Below are positions 45,908-54,783 of a DNA stretch of 64,000 bases, piece after piece. The notes below the pieces were generated by a model. It made no database searches. It was given only the letters and a program-made list of their open reading frames with translations, and was not told the DNA's origin. The stretch spans positions 62,001 to 126,000 of the forward strand of contig NZ_JAQTXI010000003.1 of NCBI RefSeq assembly GCF_028688855.1, read 5' to 3'. The position numbers and the translations under genes were made by a program. The stretch's first letter is position 1. Each line of letters opens with the position of its first letter. Source of the stretch: Neomegalonema sp. (lineage in GTDB: Bacteria > Pseudomonadota > Alphaproteobacteria > Rhodobacterales > Rhodobacteraceae).

Positions 45908-46900
45908 ATGCGCTCCATGCGGCAGGATGATCTTCACTTTGGGGCCGGGTCCGGACGGGCGGTTTCGCGCGGCCTGATCCTTGTGCTCGCGGCGACGCTT
46001 CTGGCGGGCTGCGACGGAGGCGCGACGACGTCCGCCGCCGAGGTTCGGGCGCGGCTCGTCGAGCCTGCGGAGGTGCTGGCGCGTCTGGGCGCCGCCGAGG
46101 CTCTGGCTTCGGCGAGTCGGCGCGAGTCTCCGGCGACGCAGGTGGCGGGCTACTACGCGCGCCGCGCCGCAGGCGGATCGACGGAGGCCTCTCCGGAAGC
46201 TGATCCAGTTCCGGGCGAGCAGGCCGCCGACTGGCCGCCGCCTGCTCTGCGCGAGGGGAGCTTCGCGCCGCAAAGCCTGCCGACTCCGCCCGGCGGCGTG
46301 GCCGCGACGCGGCTGTTCGCGCCCTCCGGCTCAGGATCCGGATCCGGTGTCGGCGCGCCTTCCGCGCCCGAGCCGGGGATCTCCGTCGGCGAGGCGGGCG
46401 GGGGCTTCATCCGCAGCGAGCCCGCGCCCTTCCAGACCGCCGCTCTCGGGACGCCCGGAGGTCCGGGGATCTCCATGGATCCGGGCGGCGCGACGGGGGC
46501 GGCTTCTTCGGGCGGGGTGGCGGCCTTCGGCGCCTCGCGGCGCGATCCCTTTCAGGATTTCCTCGAAGCCCTGCACAACGCCCGCTCGGGCGACGATCTG
46601 CGCGCCGCCGCCGAGACCCTCGCCGTGGAGGCCACCGCGCCCGCCGCCCTGACCCTCGCCGGGAGCTTCGAGAGCGAATCGCCGGATGTGGCGGTGGCGG
46701 TCTACGACGCGCTCTGGCGGGTGCGGAATCTGCCCGAGGCCGCCCGCCGGATGGGCGTGGCCGCCCGCGACGGACGCGGCGTGGCGCAGGATCTCCAGGC
46801 CGCGGCGGCCTATTTCCGCGAGGCCTCGGCCTTCGGCGACCTCCACGCCCGGCGCCTGCTCGAAGATCTGGAGCGCCAGCAGGCCGCCACCGAATTCTGA
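45908..46900 (+). CDS. Lipoprotein with Sel1-like C-terminus
   Basis: 330 aa. A lipoprotein signal ends at LLAGC, giving a lipidated Cys near residue 36. Residues 70-210 are Ala/Gly/Pro-rich and probably flexible. The last 100 residues are helical: LAVEATAPAALTLAGSFES, then NLPEAARRMGVAARDGRGVA and AYFREASAFGDLHARRLLED, which read as Sel1/SLR repeats. It follows the 44047 gene on the same strand and shares its repeat type; a joint envelope role is an inference. ATG at 45908 or 45917 could start it. Confidence 0.75.
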   Translation: MRSMRQDDLHFGAGSGRAVSRGLILVLAATLLAGCDGGATTSAAEVRARLVEPAEVLARLGAAEALASASRRESPATQVAGYYARRAAGGSTEASPEADPVPGEQAADWPPPALREGSFAPQSLPTPPGGVAATRLFAPSGSGSGSGVGAPSAPEPGISVGEAGGGFIRSEPAPFQTAALGTPGGPGISMDPGGATGAASSGGVAAFGASRRDPFQDFLEALHNARSGDDLRAAAETLAVEATAPAALTLAGSFESESPDVAVAVYDALWRVRNLPEAARRMGVAARDGRGVAQDLQAAAAYFREASAFGDLHARRLLEDLERQQAATEF

Positions 46901-47062
46901 ACGGAGCAGGAGAGGCGCGCCGCCCCGGGACTCCCCGTCGAGGGGTGAAGGGCGCTTAACCGCGTTTTTTCTCCTATCCTTAAGACGTGCTCTTCACAAT
47001 CCCGACAACAGCGCAGGTCGGGCGGGATGAGGCTCGCACGCGAGGTTGAGGAGAAGGGACCG

Positions 47063-47518
47063 ATGCTCCAGGCCTCCCCGAGAGAACGCGTCGCGCCCCA
47101 GACGCCCGGAACGACGCCCGAGACGACGCAGATCCGGGCGCCGACCCTGACGGGCGGAGACGTGCTGTGCGCCATGCCCGCCCGCTGGATCTGGAATCCG
47201 CAGGGCGCGCCGGACGGCGGCCCTGGTCCGGGTCCCCGACATCGCACCCTGCGCCGACGCGGCGTCGCGCCGCTCTACGCCGAGCCTTCCGAACTCAAGG
47301 GCGCCCTGAAGGGGCGGATCGAGGCCAGCGACCAGGGCTTGCGGCTCTTCTCCGACGAGGGCGCGGCCTGGTTGACGCTTCCGGGCGAGCAGATCCTCGT
47401 CAAGGTGTTCCACCGCAACGCCGTGGAGCTTCATCTCGCCTCCGGAGCGCGGGTTCTGGTCGGGCTGGCCGAAAGGGACGTCGAGGTGCTCGACGTGGTG
47501 ACCCAGGCCTATCTCTGA
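47063..47518 (+). CDS. Small hypothetical protein
   Basis: 151 aa, not recognised. The first 40 residues are Pro/Thr/Arg-rich, and the C-terminal 80 residues look like a compact beta-rich domain (GLRLFSDEGAAWLTLPGEQI, then LVKVFHRNAVELHLASGARV). No signal peptide or membrane segment. The ATG at 47063 has GAGGAGAAGGGACCG before it; an earlier ATG at 47027 has a poorer site. Its stop overlaps the convergent TetR gene by 10 bp. An AT-rich block at 46955-46985 may be its promoter. Confidence 0.65.
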   Translation: MLQASPRERVAPQTPGTTPETTQIRAPTLTGGDVLCAMPARWIWNPQGAPDGGPGPGPRHRTLRRRGVAPLYAEPSELKGALKGRIEASDQGLRLFSDEGAAWLTLPGEQILVKVFHRNAVELHLASGARVLVGLAERDVEVLDVVTQAYL

Positions 47519-48132
47519 ACCTCGTGGTCTCGCTCCGGCGCGCAGAGTCGCCGGAAGGCCGCCATGGCCGCCGCCGCCTGAGCCCGCGTCTCGGCTTCGT
47601 CGGGGGGCGGCGCGACCCGGATCGCCCGCCGGATCTGGCGATCTCCGATCAGCAATCCGAAGAACCAGTCCGCCGCCTCGGCGGGTGAGGGCGCCGCAAG
47701 CCGACCCTCCGCCATGGCCCGCCCCAGAGCCGCCTCGATCAGCGGCTTGATCGCCCCGCGTCCTCCGGCGGCGAGGGCCGCGCCCAGTTCTCCCGTGGAA
47801 TCGGCGGCGGCGGCCCGGTTCAGCGCCACCGAGCGCTCGCCCGTGAGCATCCCGAGCAGGATCGGCGCGGCGGAATCCAGAGCCGCCAGAGGATCGGCGT
47901 CTGCGTGGAGCGCCTCCTCCAGAGCCTTGCGGACGTCGGCGGCGTTGCGCTCGACCATGGCCCGGAAGAGTCCCGTCTTGTCGCCGTACCAGCGGTAGAG
48001 CGTTTCATTGGAGGCTCTGGCCGCTCTGGCCACCGCCAGCATCGAGGTGGGGCCGTAGCCTTTCTCCAGCAGCAGCCGGAAGGCGGTCTCCTCGATTTCG
48101 GCCTGACGTTCGGCTCGGGCGTCCTGACGCAT
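47509..48132 (-). CDS. TetR family repressor
   Basis: 207 aa. The N-terminal helix-turn-helix reads AFRLLLEKGYGPTSMLAVAR and ASNETLYRWYGDKTGLF; the C-terminal ligand domain is Ala-rich. I chose the ATG at 48132, which has GAGGAGCCGTCAG before it; the frame opens earlier at a TTG. The region between it and the divergent DUF1772 gene carries two similar palindromes, very likely its operators, so it probably represses both genes. The ligand is unknown. Confidence 0.9.
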   Translation of the reverse strand: MRQDARAERQAEIEETAFRLLLEKGYGPTSMLAVARAARASNETLYRWYGDKTGLFRAMVERNAADVRKALEEALHADADPLAALDSAAPILLGMLTGERSVALNRAAAADSTGELGAALAAGGRGAIKPLIEAALGRAMAEGRLAAPSPAEAADWFFGLLIGDRQIRRAIRVAPPPDEAETRAQAAAAMAAFRRLCAPERDHEVQR

Positions 48133-48162
48133 CTGACGGCTCCTCAAGGGTCTTGTCCGTCA

Positions 48163-48208
48163 CCGTATCTTCAGATACGCCTCTGTAAAGACGTATATGA
48201 AGATACGG
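48163..48208. promoter_or_regulatory. Paired operator palindromes between tetR and the DUF1772 gene
   Basis: CGTATC-TTCA-GATACG (48164-48179) and CGTAT-ATGAAG-ATACG (48192-48207) are two like-shaped palindromes whose centres are 28 bp apart. The outer ends CCGTATCTTCA and TGAAGATACGG are also perfect complements of each other. The sites lie between the divergent starts, as expected for TetR autoregulation. Confidence 0.75.
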
Positions 48209-48224
48209 TTTCGGGAGATTCGTC

Positions 48225-48743
48225 ATGTCCGGCTTCGTCACGGGACTTTCCCTCCTCTCCATCCTGTCGTGCGGCGCGATCTTCGGCTTCTTCTACGCCT
48301 GGGTCTGCTCGACCATGTGGGGCCTCGATCAGGCGGATCCGCGCGTGGCGATCCAGGCCATGCAGGCCATGAACGCTTCGGTGCGGAACGCGGTCTTCTT
48401 CCCCGCCTTCTTCCTGACGCCCGTGATTCTGGGCGCGACGGCCCTGGTCCTGCGGGCGAAGGGCTTCGGCGCGGCGGGCTTCTGGTTCGGAGCGGGCGCG
48501 GCGGTCTATCTCGTCGGGGGGCTGATCCTGACCATGGCGGTCAACGTGCCGATGAACGAGGCCCTCGCCGCGACGGCGGTTCCCGAGAGCCTCGACGAGG
48601 CCCGCGAGATCTGGCGCGCCTATTCGGAGCGCTGGCAGGTCTGGAATCAGGCGCGGACTCTCGCTTCGGGGGCGGCTCTGGCGCTGGCGGCCTGGGGCGC
48701 CCTGCGGTTGAATCTCGCGGAGGGCGTCGCCCGGATTCCTTGA
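48225..48743 (+). CDS. DUF1772 membrane protein
   Basis: 172 aa, four membrane segments. FGFFYAWVCSTMWGLDQADP, AIQAMQAMNASVRNAVF, and the Asn-rich VNVPMNEALA with WRAYSERWQVWNQARTLAS are characteristic of DUF1772, a family that includes anthrone-oxygenase-like enzymes. Its substrate here is unknown. It is transcribed away from tetR and is probably the main target of that repressor. The ATG follows CGGGAGATTCGTC. Confidence 0.87.
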   Translation: MSGFVTGLSLLSILSCGAIFGFFYAWVCSTMWGLDQADPRVAIQAMQAMNASVRNAVFFPAFFLTPVILGATALVLRAKGFGAAGFWFGAGAAVYLVGGLILTMAVNVPMNEALAATAVPESLDEAREIWRAYSERWQVWNQARTLASGAALALAAWGALRLNLAEGVARIP

Positions 48744-48860
48744 GCGCCCGAAGGCGCGAATCGCCTTCATGGCCGCCTCTTCGCGATGCGAAGCCCTTCG
48801 GCTGCGCCGGGCGAAGCCCGGAGGCCCTGTAGGCGGGTCCGAAGCCAGGCCGAGTCGCGC

Positions 48861-48889
48861 TTGCGGCGAGGCGCAGGGTCTGGTAAAGG
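48861..48889 (+). promoter_or_regulatory. Candidate promoter of tRNA-Cys
   Basis: TTGCGG (48861-48866) and TAAAGG (48884-48889) are spaced by 17 bp, with transcription expected to start a few bases before the tRNA at 48901. The match is moderate. Confidence 0.45.
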
Positions 48890-48900
48890 CAGGGCCTCGG

Positions 48901-48974
48901 GGCGACGTGGCGGAGTGGTTACGCAACGGTCTGCAAAACCGTGTACACCGGTTCAATTCCGGTCGTCGCCTCCA
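48901..48974 (+). tRNA. tRNA-Cys (anticodon GCA)
   Basis: The acceptor stem GGCGACG (48901-48907) pairs with CGTCGCC (48964-48970), followed by T and an encoded CCA (48972-48974). The anticodon loop CTGCAAA carries GCA at 48933-48935, between ACGGT and ACCGT arms. The T arm contains GGTTCAATTCC. It is a standalone gene between DUF1772 and the YbaY-like lipoprotein. Confidence 0.97.
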
Positions 48975-49283
48975 GATCTCCTTTTCATGATCGCGCGAAC
49001 CGGCCCGCAGGGAGCGTCAGCCCCTGCGCGGGACAGCGATTCGCGGCGGCCCCCCTGCGGGCGCAAGCGGCCAGATCCCATGAAGGGCGCAAGCGCCAGG
49101 CCTCACATGACCGCGTGCGCCCGGAAATCGGCCGAAGACGCCCATCGGGGGGATTGCGCGCCCGCGCGAAACATCGGAGCTTGAAGGAGATCCGGGCGGA
49201 TCGGGGCGCAAGCTCCGGAGCCGCCGCGCCATCGTCCTTCGGGGCGTCGCGCTTTTCGCCCCCCTCCGACGACGGGAGACCCC
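48975..49283. other. Gene-free stretch after tRNA-Cys
   Basis: About 309 bp. A T-rich CTCCTTTTC right after the tRNA may serve as its terminator region. The remainder is GC-rich with small hairpins such as GGCGCAAGCGCC; no supportable gene, attachment-site duplication or phage feature was seen. Confidence 0.5.
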
Positions 49284-49709
49284 ATGTCGCTTCGTTCCCT
49301 TGCGCCGATGGCGGCGCTCGGCCTGCTTCTGGCGGGCTGCGCCTCCTTCAACCTCGGCGGCCGCCCCGCCGACCAGGCCCCCGCCCCCGTCTCGACCCTG
49401 CCCGCCGTGGCGCTCGACGCGACGGTCGAGGGCGTCGGGACCGTCCCGCCGGGCGCCCGGGCGACGCTCAGCCTCTTCGACGCGGCCAATCCGGCCATCG
49501 CGCTGCATCAGCAGGAAGTCCCCGCCGGAGCCTTCCCCATCGCCGCGCGCATCGAGGCGCCCGGCGAACTCTTCGACGGCAGCCGTCAGCTGGCTCTGGG
49601 CGCTCTGGTGAAGGGGCCTGCGGGCCTGCCGCTCTACGGCACCGACGCCCCCGCCGCGCTGAATCAGGGCGGCGTCACGCGGGTGACGGTGGTCGGCACG
49701 GGTCTCTGA
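49284..49709 (+). CDS. YbaY-like lipoprotein
   Basis: 141 aa. The lipobox LLLAGC gives a lipidated Cys near residue 19. The body fits the YbaY/YscW beta-sandwich: VTLPAVALDATVEG-type start, PPGARATLSLFDAANP, and FPIAARIEAPGELFDGSRQL, ending with RVTVVGTGL. The family includes lipoproteins once linked to type III secretion chaperones; in most bacteria the role is unknown. It is convergent with the CFI-box gene six bases downstream. Confidence 0.83.
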   Translation: MSLRSLAPMAALGLLLAGCASFNLGGRPADQAPAPVSTLPAVALDATVEGVGTVPPGARATLSLFDAANPAIALHQQEVPAGAFPIAARIEAPGELFDGSRQLALGALVKGPAGLPLYGTDAPAALNQGGVTRVTVVGTGL

Positions 49710-49715
49710 GAAGGC

Positions 49716-50642
49716 TCAGCTCCCGAGCAGGTCGCGCATCATCGCCCGATAGCGGCGATGCGCGGCCTCCATGAAGCCCGCCCGGATCAGCAGCGCGCAA
49801 GGCAGGATCACCCGCCGATAGAGCGCCAGAGCCTCCGGGCGGCTCAGGGCCGCCGCGACCGCCGGGGCCTCGCGATAATAGCGCGCGATTTCGGCGGGGC
49901 CTTCGGGGCGTTTCGCCAGCCATTCGTCGCGGAAGCGGCGCAGCTGGCGCAGCTCCCAGCAGTCGTCGGCCAGCCCGACGGCCTGGACGCAGGCCGTGGT
50001 CAGGAAGCAGCCCCGGCATTGTCCGGCCTCCATGCGGGCGCGCTCGCCCGAGGCCAGTTCGCGCACCTGCACCAGAGCCAGCCCGATTCCCTCCAGTTCG
50101 GACGCCGCGCTGGCGAGCATCTCCAGCCGCCCGCCGACGCTGCGCACCAGCCGCGCCTCGACCCTCCGGGCGCCTCCGCCGAGGAGGTTCTGCGCCAGTT
50201 CGCCGTCGAAGGCGTAGTCCCAGAAGGGGGGGCGGAAGCGCGCAGGCGCCGAGCCCGGTCCTGCGGCGGCCTCGCGGCCGTCCACGCGGATTTCGGCGCG
50301 CATGCCCTCCATGCTGAGTCCGGGGGCTCCGGCGATGTCGGGGAAGCGCGCGAGCAATCCGTTGACGCCCTCGGGTCCGCCGCGAAAGGCGATACGCGCC
50401 GCGCCGGGCGCTCCGGAGGCGGCTCTGAGGCCGGGCCCCAGATTCAGTCCGGCGGGCGCCTCCAGCCCCCAGATGCGGCCGTTGGTGGTGAGGATCCAGG
50501 GCCCCATGCGCTGCTCGGCGAGGCAGACGGGCGCCTGCTGCTGAGCCCGGGCGCTCCAGGCGGGCGCAGCCGCGCCGGAGGCGGCCAGCAGGGCCAGCAG
50601 ACGGCGGCGCGTGGGGCTGGGGGTCGAGGGTCGGGCGGTCAT
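49716..50642 (-). CDS. Tat-exported protein with CFI-box C-terminus
   Basis: 308 aa. The N-terminus has a twin-arginine signal (TRRRLLALLAASGAA) ending near ARAQ. The middle is an uncharacterised domain of about 170 residues (RMGPWILTTNGRIWGLEAP onward). The C-terminus has CRGCFLTTACVQAVGLADDC and WELRQLRRFRDEWLAKRPEG, which resembles the CFI-box-CTERM motif seen at the end of diverse bacterial proteins. I chose the ATG at 50642, where the Tat signal begins; the frame is open upstream. Function is unknown. Confidence 0.75.
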   Translation of the reverse strand: MTARPSTPSPTRRRLLALLAASGAAAPAWSARAQQQAPVCLAEQRMGPWILTTNGRIWGLEAPAGLNLGPGLRAASGAPGAARIAFRGGPEGVNGLLARFPDIAGAPGLSMEGMRAEIRVDGREAAAGPGSAPARFRPPFWDYAFDGELAQNLLGGGARRVEARLVRSVGGRLEMLASAASELEGIGLALVQVRELASGERARMEAGQCRGCFLTTACVQAVGLADDCWELRQLRRFRDEWLAKRPEGPAEIARYYREAPAVAAALSRPEALALYRRVILPCALLIRAGFMEAAHRRYRAMMRDLLGS

Positions 50643-50784
50643 CTGAGCCTCCGCGGAAGCGCGATTTCGCGGCTTTCGTGCAAGGTGTTCATGAACTCTC
50701 CTTATGGCGAAGTTGGGGCGAAAGCGCGACCTCCAGGCCACAAGCAGGCGGATGAGGGAAGGAGCTCTGACAGCTTCTCTTTTC

Positions 50785-50799
50785 GTTCTCTATAGGTTA
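50785..50799 (+). promoter_or_regulatory. LexA-type SOS box before uvrA
   Basis: GTTC-TCTATAG-GTTA matches the alphaproteobacterial LexA motif GTTC-N7-GTTC at seven of eight positions. It includes a TATAGG that could be the -10 element and lies 34 bp before the uvrA ATG. Confidence 0.6.
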
Positions 50800-50832
50800 A
50801 TCCTTCCCCCTCATCCGAATCAGGAGCGCCCC

Positions 50833-53706
50833 ATGGCCGAGCGCAAGACCATCTCCATCCGCGGCGCCCGCGAGCATAATCTGAAAAACGTGGACGTTGA
50901 CTTGCCAAGGGATCAACTCGTCGTGTTGACGGGGTTGTCGGGCTCGGGGAAATCCTCGCTGGCCTTCGACACGATCTACGCCGAGGGGCAGCGCCGCTAC
51001 GTCGAATCGCTCTCGGCCTACGCCCGGCAGTTCCTGGAGATGATGTCCAAACCCGACGTGGACCACATCGAGGGTCTGTCTCCGGCGATCTCCATCGAGC
51101 AGAAGACCACCAGCCGCAATCCGCGCTCGACGGTGGGGACGGTCACCGAGATCTACGATTATCTGCGCCTGCTCTTCGCCCGCGCCGGGATTCCCTATTC
51201 CCCCGCGACGGGCCTGCCCATCGAGGCTCAGCAGGTCAGCCAGATGGTCGACCGGGCCCTGGCCCTGCCGGAGGGGACGCGGGTCTATCTGCTGGCGCCG
51301 GTGGTCCGCGAGCGCAAGGGCGAATACCGCAAGGAGATCGCCGAGTGGCGCAAGCAGGGCTTCCAGCGCCTGCGCATCGACGGGACCATCCACGACATCG
51401 AGGAGGCCCCCGCCCTCGACAAGAAATTCCGCCACGACATCGAGATTCTGGTGGATCGCCTGGTGATCCGGCCCGATCTGGAGCGCCGCCTCGCGGAAAG
51501 CTTCGAGACGGCCTTGCGCCTCGCGGATGGTCTGGCGATTCTGGAGACCGTCCCGGCGGAGGGCGAGGGCGAGCCGGAGAAGATCGTCTTCTCCGAGAAG
51601 TTCGCCTGTCCGGTTTCGGGCTTCAGCATTCCGGAGATCGAGCCGCGGCTTTTCTCCTTCAACGCGCCGATGGGGGCTTGTCCGGCCTGCGACGGGCTTG
51701 GGGTGGAGCTGTTCTTCGATCCGCGCCTCGTGGTTCCGAATACGGAGCTTTCGCTGATGGAGGGCGCTCTGGCGCCTTGGTCGCGGGCGGGCGAACCCTC
51801 CTCCTTCTATCGCCAGACCATCGACAGCGTGGCGAACCATCTGAAGATCGACCCCCGGACGCCCTGGAAGGATCTGCCCGAGGAGGCGAAGGACTTCATC
51901 CTCACCGGCTCGAAGGGCGAGGCCATCCTCTTCCGCTTCGAGGACGGCAAGAAGAATTACGAGGCCCGGCGGCCTTTCGAAGGCGTGCTGCCCAATCTCG
52001 AACGGCGCTACAAGGAGACCGAATCCAACTGGTCGCGCGAGGATCTGGAGCGCTTCCAGGGCTCCAAGCCCTGCGCGGTCTGCCAGGGGGCGCGGCTCAA
52101 GCCGGAGGCTCTGGCGGTGAAGATCGCCGGCGAGAACATCTCCCAGGTGGCGGCGCGCTCCATCCGCGAGGCCCTGCGCTGGATCGAGGCCGCCGCCGCC
52201 GGACTCGACCCCAAGCGCGCGCAGATCGCCGAGAAGATCGTCAAGGAGATCCGCGAGCGGCTGGGCTTCCTCGTCAACGTGGGGCTCGATTACCTGACGC
52301 TCGGGCGGGGCTCGGGCACGCTCTCGGGCGGCGAAAGCCAGCGGATCCGGCTCGCGTCGCAGATCGGCTCCGGCCTGACGGGCGTGCTCTACGTGCTGGA
52401 CGAGCCCTCCATCGGGCTGCATCAGCGCGACAACGACCGTCTGCTGGTCACGCTGCGCAATCTGCGCGACCAGGGCAACACCGTGCTCGTCGTCGAGCAT
52501 GACGAGGACGCCATCCGCAGCGCCGATTACGTGCTCGACATGGGCCCCGGCGCGGGCGTGCGGGGCGGCGAGATCGTCGCCGCCGGGACTCCCGCCGAGA
52601 TCGAGGCTGCGCCGCAATCGCTGACGGGCCAATATCTCTCCGGCGCGCGGCGCATCGAGATCCCCGCGACCCGCCGCAAGGGCTCGGGCGAGCGGCTGAA
52701 GGTGATCGGGGCTTCGGGGAACAATCTCAAGAAGGTGGATCTCGAAATCCCCCTCGGCTGCTTCGTGGCGGTGACGGGCGTTTCGGGCGGCGGGAAATCC
52801 ACGCTGATCATCGAGACCCTGCACAAGGCCGCCGCCGCCGCTCTGAACGGCGCCCGCGCCGCGCCCGCGCCCCATGAGCGCATCGAGGGGCTGGAGCATC
52901 TGGACAAGGTCATCGACATCGATCAGGCGCCCATCGGCCGCACGCCGCGCAGCAATCCGGCGACCTACACCGGCGCCTTCGGCCCGATCCGCGACTGGTT
53001 CGCGGGTCTGCCGGAATCTCTGGCGCGGGGCTACAAGCCGGGGCGCTTCAGCTTCAACGTCAAGGGCGGGCGCTGCGAGGCCTGCCAGGGCGACGGCGTG
53101 ATCAAGATCGAGATGCACTTCCTGCCGGACGTCTATGTGCAATGCGACGTCTGCAAGGGGAAGCGCTACAATCGCGAAACCCTTGAAGTGCTCTACAAGG
53201 GCAAGAGCGTCTCCGACGTGCTGGAGATGACCGTCGAGGACGGCGCGCAATTCTTCTCGGCGGTGCCGGTGATCCGCGACAAGCTGGAGACTCTGGAGCG
53301 CGTGGGCCTCGGCTACATCAAGATCGGCCAGCCCGCCACCACGCTCTCCGGCGGCGAGGCCCAGCGCGTGAAGCTCTCGAAGGAGCTCTCCCGCCGCGCC
53401 ACGGGCCGCACGCTCTACATCCTCGACGAGCCCACCACGGGCCTGCATTTCGAGGACGTCCGCACCCTTCTGGGCGTGCTCCAGGAGCTGGTCGAGCAGG
53501 GCAACACCATCCTTGTCATCGAGCATAACCTCGACGTGGTGAAGACCGCCGACTGGGTGGTGGACCTCGGCCCCGAAGGCGGAGACGGCGGCGGCGAGAT
53601 CGTCGCGACCGGAACCCCGGAGGAGATCGTCAAGAGCGCGGCCTCGCATACGGGGCGTTATCTCGCGCCTCTTCTGGAGCGCGCGAAGGCGCGTAAGGTT
53701 TCATGA
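50833..53706 (+). CDS. uvrA: UvrABC excinuclease subunit A
   Basis: 957 aa. It is the damage-sensing ATPase of nucleotide excision repair. Two ABC modules are present: Walker [12 protein letters not shown] and [10 protein letters not shown], signatures [13 protein letters not shown] and [13 protein letters not shown]. The central zinc finger [14 protein letters not shown] then CDVCKG is intact. The first zinc pair reads CPVSG where E. coli has CPICG, so one Cys is lost; I recall this as common in alphaproteobacteria. Start chosen at 50833 behind CAGGAGCGCC. An SOS-like box lies upstream. Confidence 0.97.
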   Translation: MAERKTISIRGAREHNLKNVDVDLPRDQLVVLTGLSGSGKSSLAFDTIYAEGQRRYVESLSAYARQFLEMMSKPDVDHIEGLSPAISIEQKTTSRNPRSTVGTVTEIYDYLRLLFARAGIPYSPATGLPIEAQQVSQMVDRALALPEGTRVYLLAPVVRERKGEYRKEIAEWRKQGFQRLRIDGTIHDIEEAPALDKKFRHDIEILVDRLVIRPDLERRLAESFETALRLADGLAILETVPAEGEGEPEKIVFSEKFACPVSGFSIPEIEPRLFSFNAPMGACPACDGLGVELFFDPRLVVPNTELSLMEGALAPWSRAGEPSSFYRQTIDSVANHLKIDPRTPWKDLPEEAKDFILTGSKGEAILFRFEDGKKNYEARRPFEGVLPNLERRYKETESNWSREDLERFQGSKPCAVCQGARLKPEALAVKIAGENISQVAARSIREALRWIEAAAAGLDPKRAQIAEKIVKEIRERLGFLVNVGLDYLTLGRGSGTLSGGESQRIRLASQIGSGLTGVLYVLDEPSIGLHQRDNDRLLVTLRNLRDQGNTVLVVEHDEDAIRSADYVLDMGPGAGVRGGEIVAAGTPAEIEAAPQSLTGQYLSGARRIEIPATRRKGSGERLKVIGASGNNLKKVDLEIPLGCFVAVTGVSGGGKSTLIIETLHKAAAAALNGARAAPAPHERIEGLEHLDKVIDIDQAPIGRTPRSNPATYTGAFGPIRDWFAGLPESLARGYKPGRFSFNVKGGRCEACQGDGVIKIEMHFLPDVYVQCDVCKGKRYNRETLEVLYKGKSVSDVLEMTVEDGAQFFSAVPVIRDKLETLERVGLGYIKIGQPATTLSGGEAQRVKLSKELSRRATGRTLYILDEPTTGLHFEDVRTLLGVLQELVEQGNTILVIEHNLDVVKTADWVVDLGPEGGDGGGEIVATGTPEEIVKSAASHTGRYLAPLLERAKARKVS

Positions 53707-53738
53707 GGAATCCGGCGCGGATCTTTCCCGATCAAACC

Positions 53739-53760
53739 CATGTCAACCAAGGTTAACATG
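53739..53760. promoter_or_regulatory. Palindrome upstream of the second TetR gene
   Basis: CATGTCAACC and GGTTAACATG arms around AA form a 22-bp palindrome with one mismatch pair. It lies 32 bp after uvrA in an AT-rich region that extends to 53840 and probably contains the tetR promoter. It is a good candidate for the TetR operator. Confidence 0.55.
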
Positions 53761-53907
53761 AAATTCAGGACGTATAGATAAAATTCGAGACAAACGCCGT
53801 GCGGTGAATTTCTGATTTTTACTCTGTCATAGGAACTTCAGGACAATCTCGGCTCCAAGAAAGCGCGGCGCCTCCAGAGGTCGCCGCCGGGAATTTGGGG
53901 GACTGCA

Positions 53908-54579
53908 ATGCCGAGAAAGCCGCTGACCGAAGAGGAGAAGGCTCTTGTGCGTCGGAAGGCCTGCCGCGCCGCGCGCAAGCTGCTGCACGCCGAGGGCTCC
54001 GCCGGGCTGACCATCCGCGCCGTGGCCGCCGAGATCGGCATGAGCGCCATGAGCCTCTACACGTATTTCGAGAACAAGGCGGCTCTGCTCGACTACATGC
54101 GCGCCATGGCGGTGGGCGAACTGGCCGACATCCAGGAGACCATCGCCTCCGAGACTCCCGACGCGGCGAAGCGTCTGGCGGCTCTGGGGCTGGCCTACCA
54201 GCAATACGCCGAGACCCGCCCCGACGACTTCCGCCTCGCCTTCGGCGGCGGCGAGGGCGGCTTCGGCGGCGAGGCGCCCGAGGCCCTGCGCGACCAGATC
54301 GCCCGCGCCATGGCGCCTTCCCGCGAGGCGGTGGCGGCCCTGGTCGCGGCCAGGAAGCTCAAGGGCGACGCCGCCGAGATCCATATGGCGGTGTGGTCCG
54401 CCTGGCACGGCTACGCGATGCTGGCCATGGCCGGATACTGGCCCGCCACGCAGCGTCCCGACATCGAGGGTCTGGGCCTGCGCGGCGAACTGACCATGAC
54501 CAACGTCACGCCCAAGGAGAAGGAGGCGGCGGGCCCCAAGGCCGCCCGTCGCCGTCCCGAGGCCAACGCCTCCATCTGA
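53908..54579 (+). CDS. TetR/AcrR family regulator
   Basis: 223 aa. The HTH is ARKLLHAEGSAGLTIRAVAA followed by MSAMSLYTYFENKAALLDYM, a TetR_N signature. The ligand domain has a WSAWHGYAMLAMAG segment typical of the C-terminal WHG-type subfamily. The tail is Lys/Pro/Ala-rich. It is alone on its transcript, between uvrA and the convergent quinone oxidoreductase. Targets may include itself through the palindrome at 53739. Confidence 0.88.
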   Translation: MPRKPLTEEEKALVRRKACRAARKLLHAEGSAGLTIRAVAAEIGMSAMSLYTYFENKAALLDYMRAMAVGELADIQETIASETPDAAKRLAALGLAYQQYAETRPDDFRLAFGGGEGGFGGEAPEALRDQIARAMAPSREAVAALVAARKLKGDAAEIHMAVWSAWHGYAMLAMAGYWPATQRPDIEGLGLRGELTMTNVTPKEKEAAGPKAARRRPEANASI

Positions 54580-54680
54580 GGCTTCTGGCCTGAAACCTGC
54601 AAGGCCTCCGGCGTCGTCCGGGGCTCTCGCAGGCGCGCAAGACATGTCCCCGACCCGCCGGAGCGGATCGGGAAGAGATC

Positions 54681-54762
54681 GCCGCTCTCTCCTCCTCGGG
54701 GGAGCGGCGGACGCCGGGGGGCGTCAGCGCGGCGTCTCCGTCCGGAAGGGCGGAGGCGCCGC
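54681..54762. terminator. Two hairpins between convergent tetR and qor
   Basis: GCCGCTC/GAGCGGC (54681-54687 and 54702-54708) and a longer stem GCGGCGTCTCCGTCC (54729-54743) with GGGCGGAGGCGCCGC (54748-54762) with one wobble. Neither has a T run. They may end transcription from both sides. Confidence 0.5.
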
Positions 54763-54783
54763 GCGCGTATGCGTTTCAGAGCC

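Noticed and set aside
48901..49283. Integrated element at the tRNA-Cys gene
   Set aside because: No integrase, direct repeat of the tRNA 3' end or atypical gene follows; the next genes look chromosomal.
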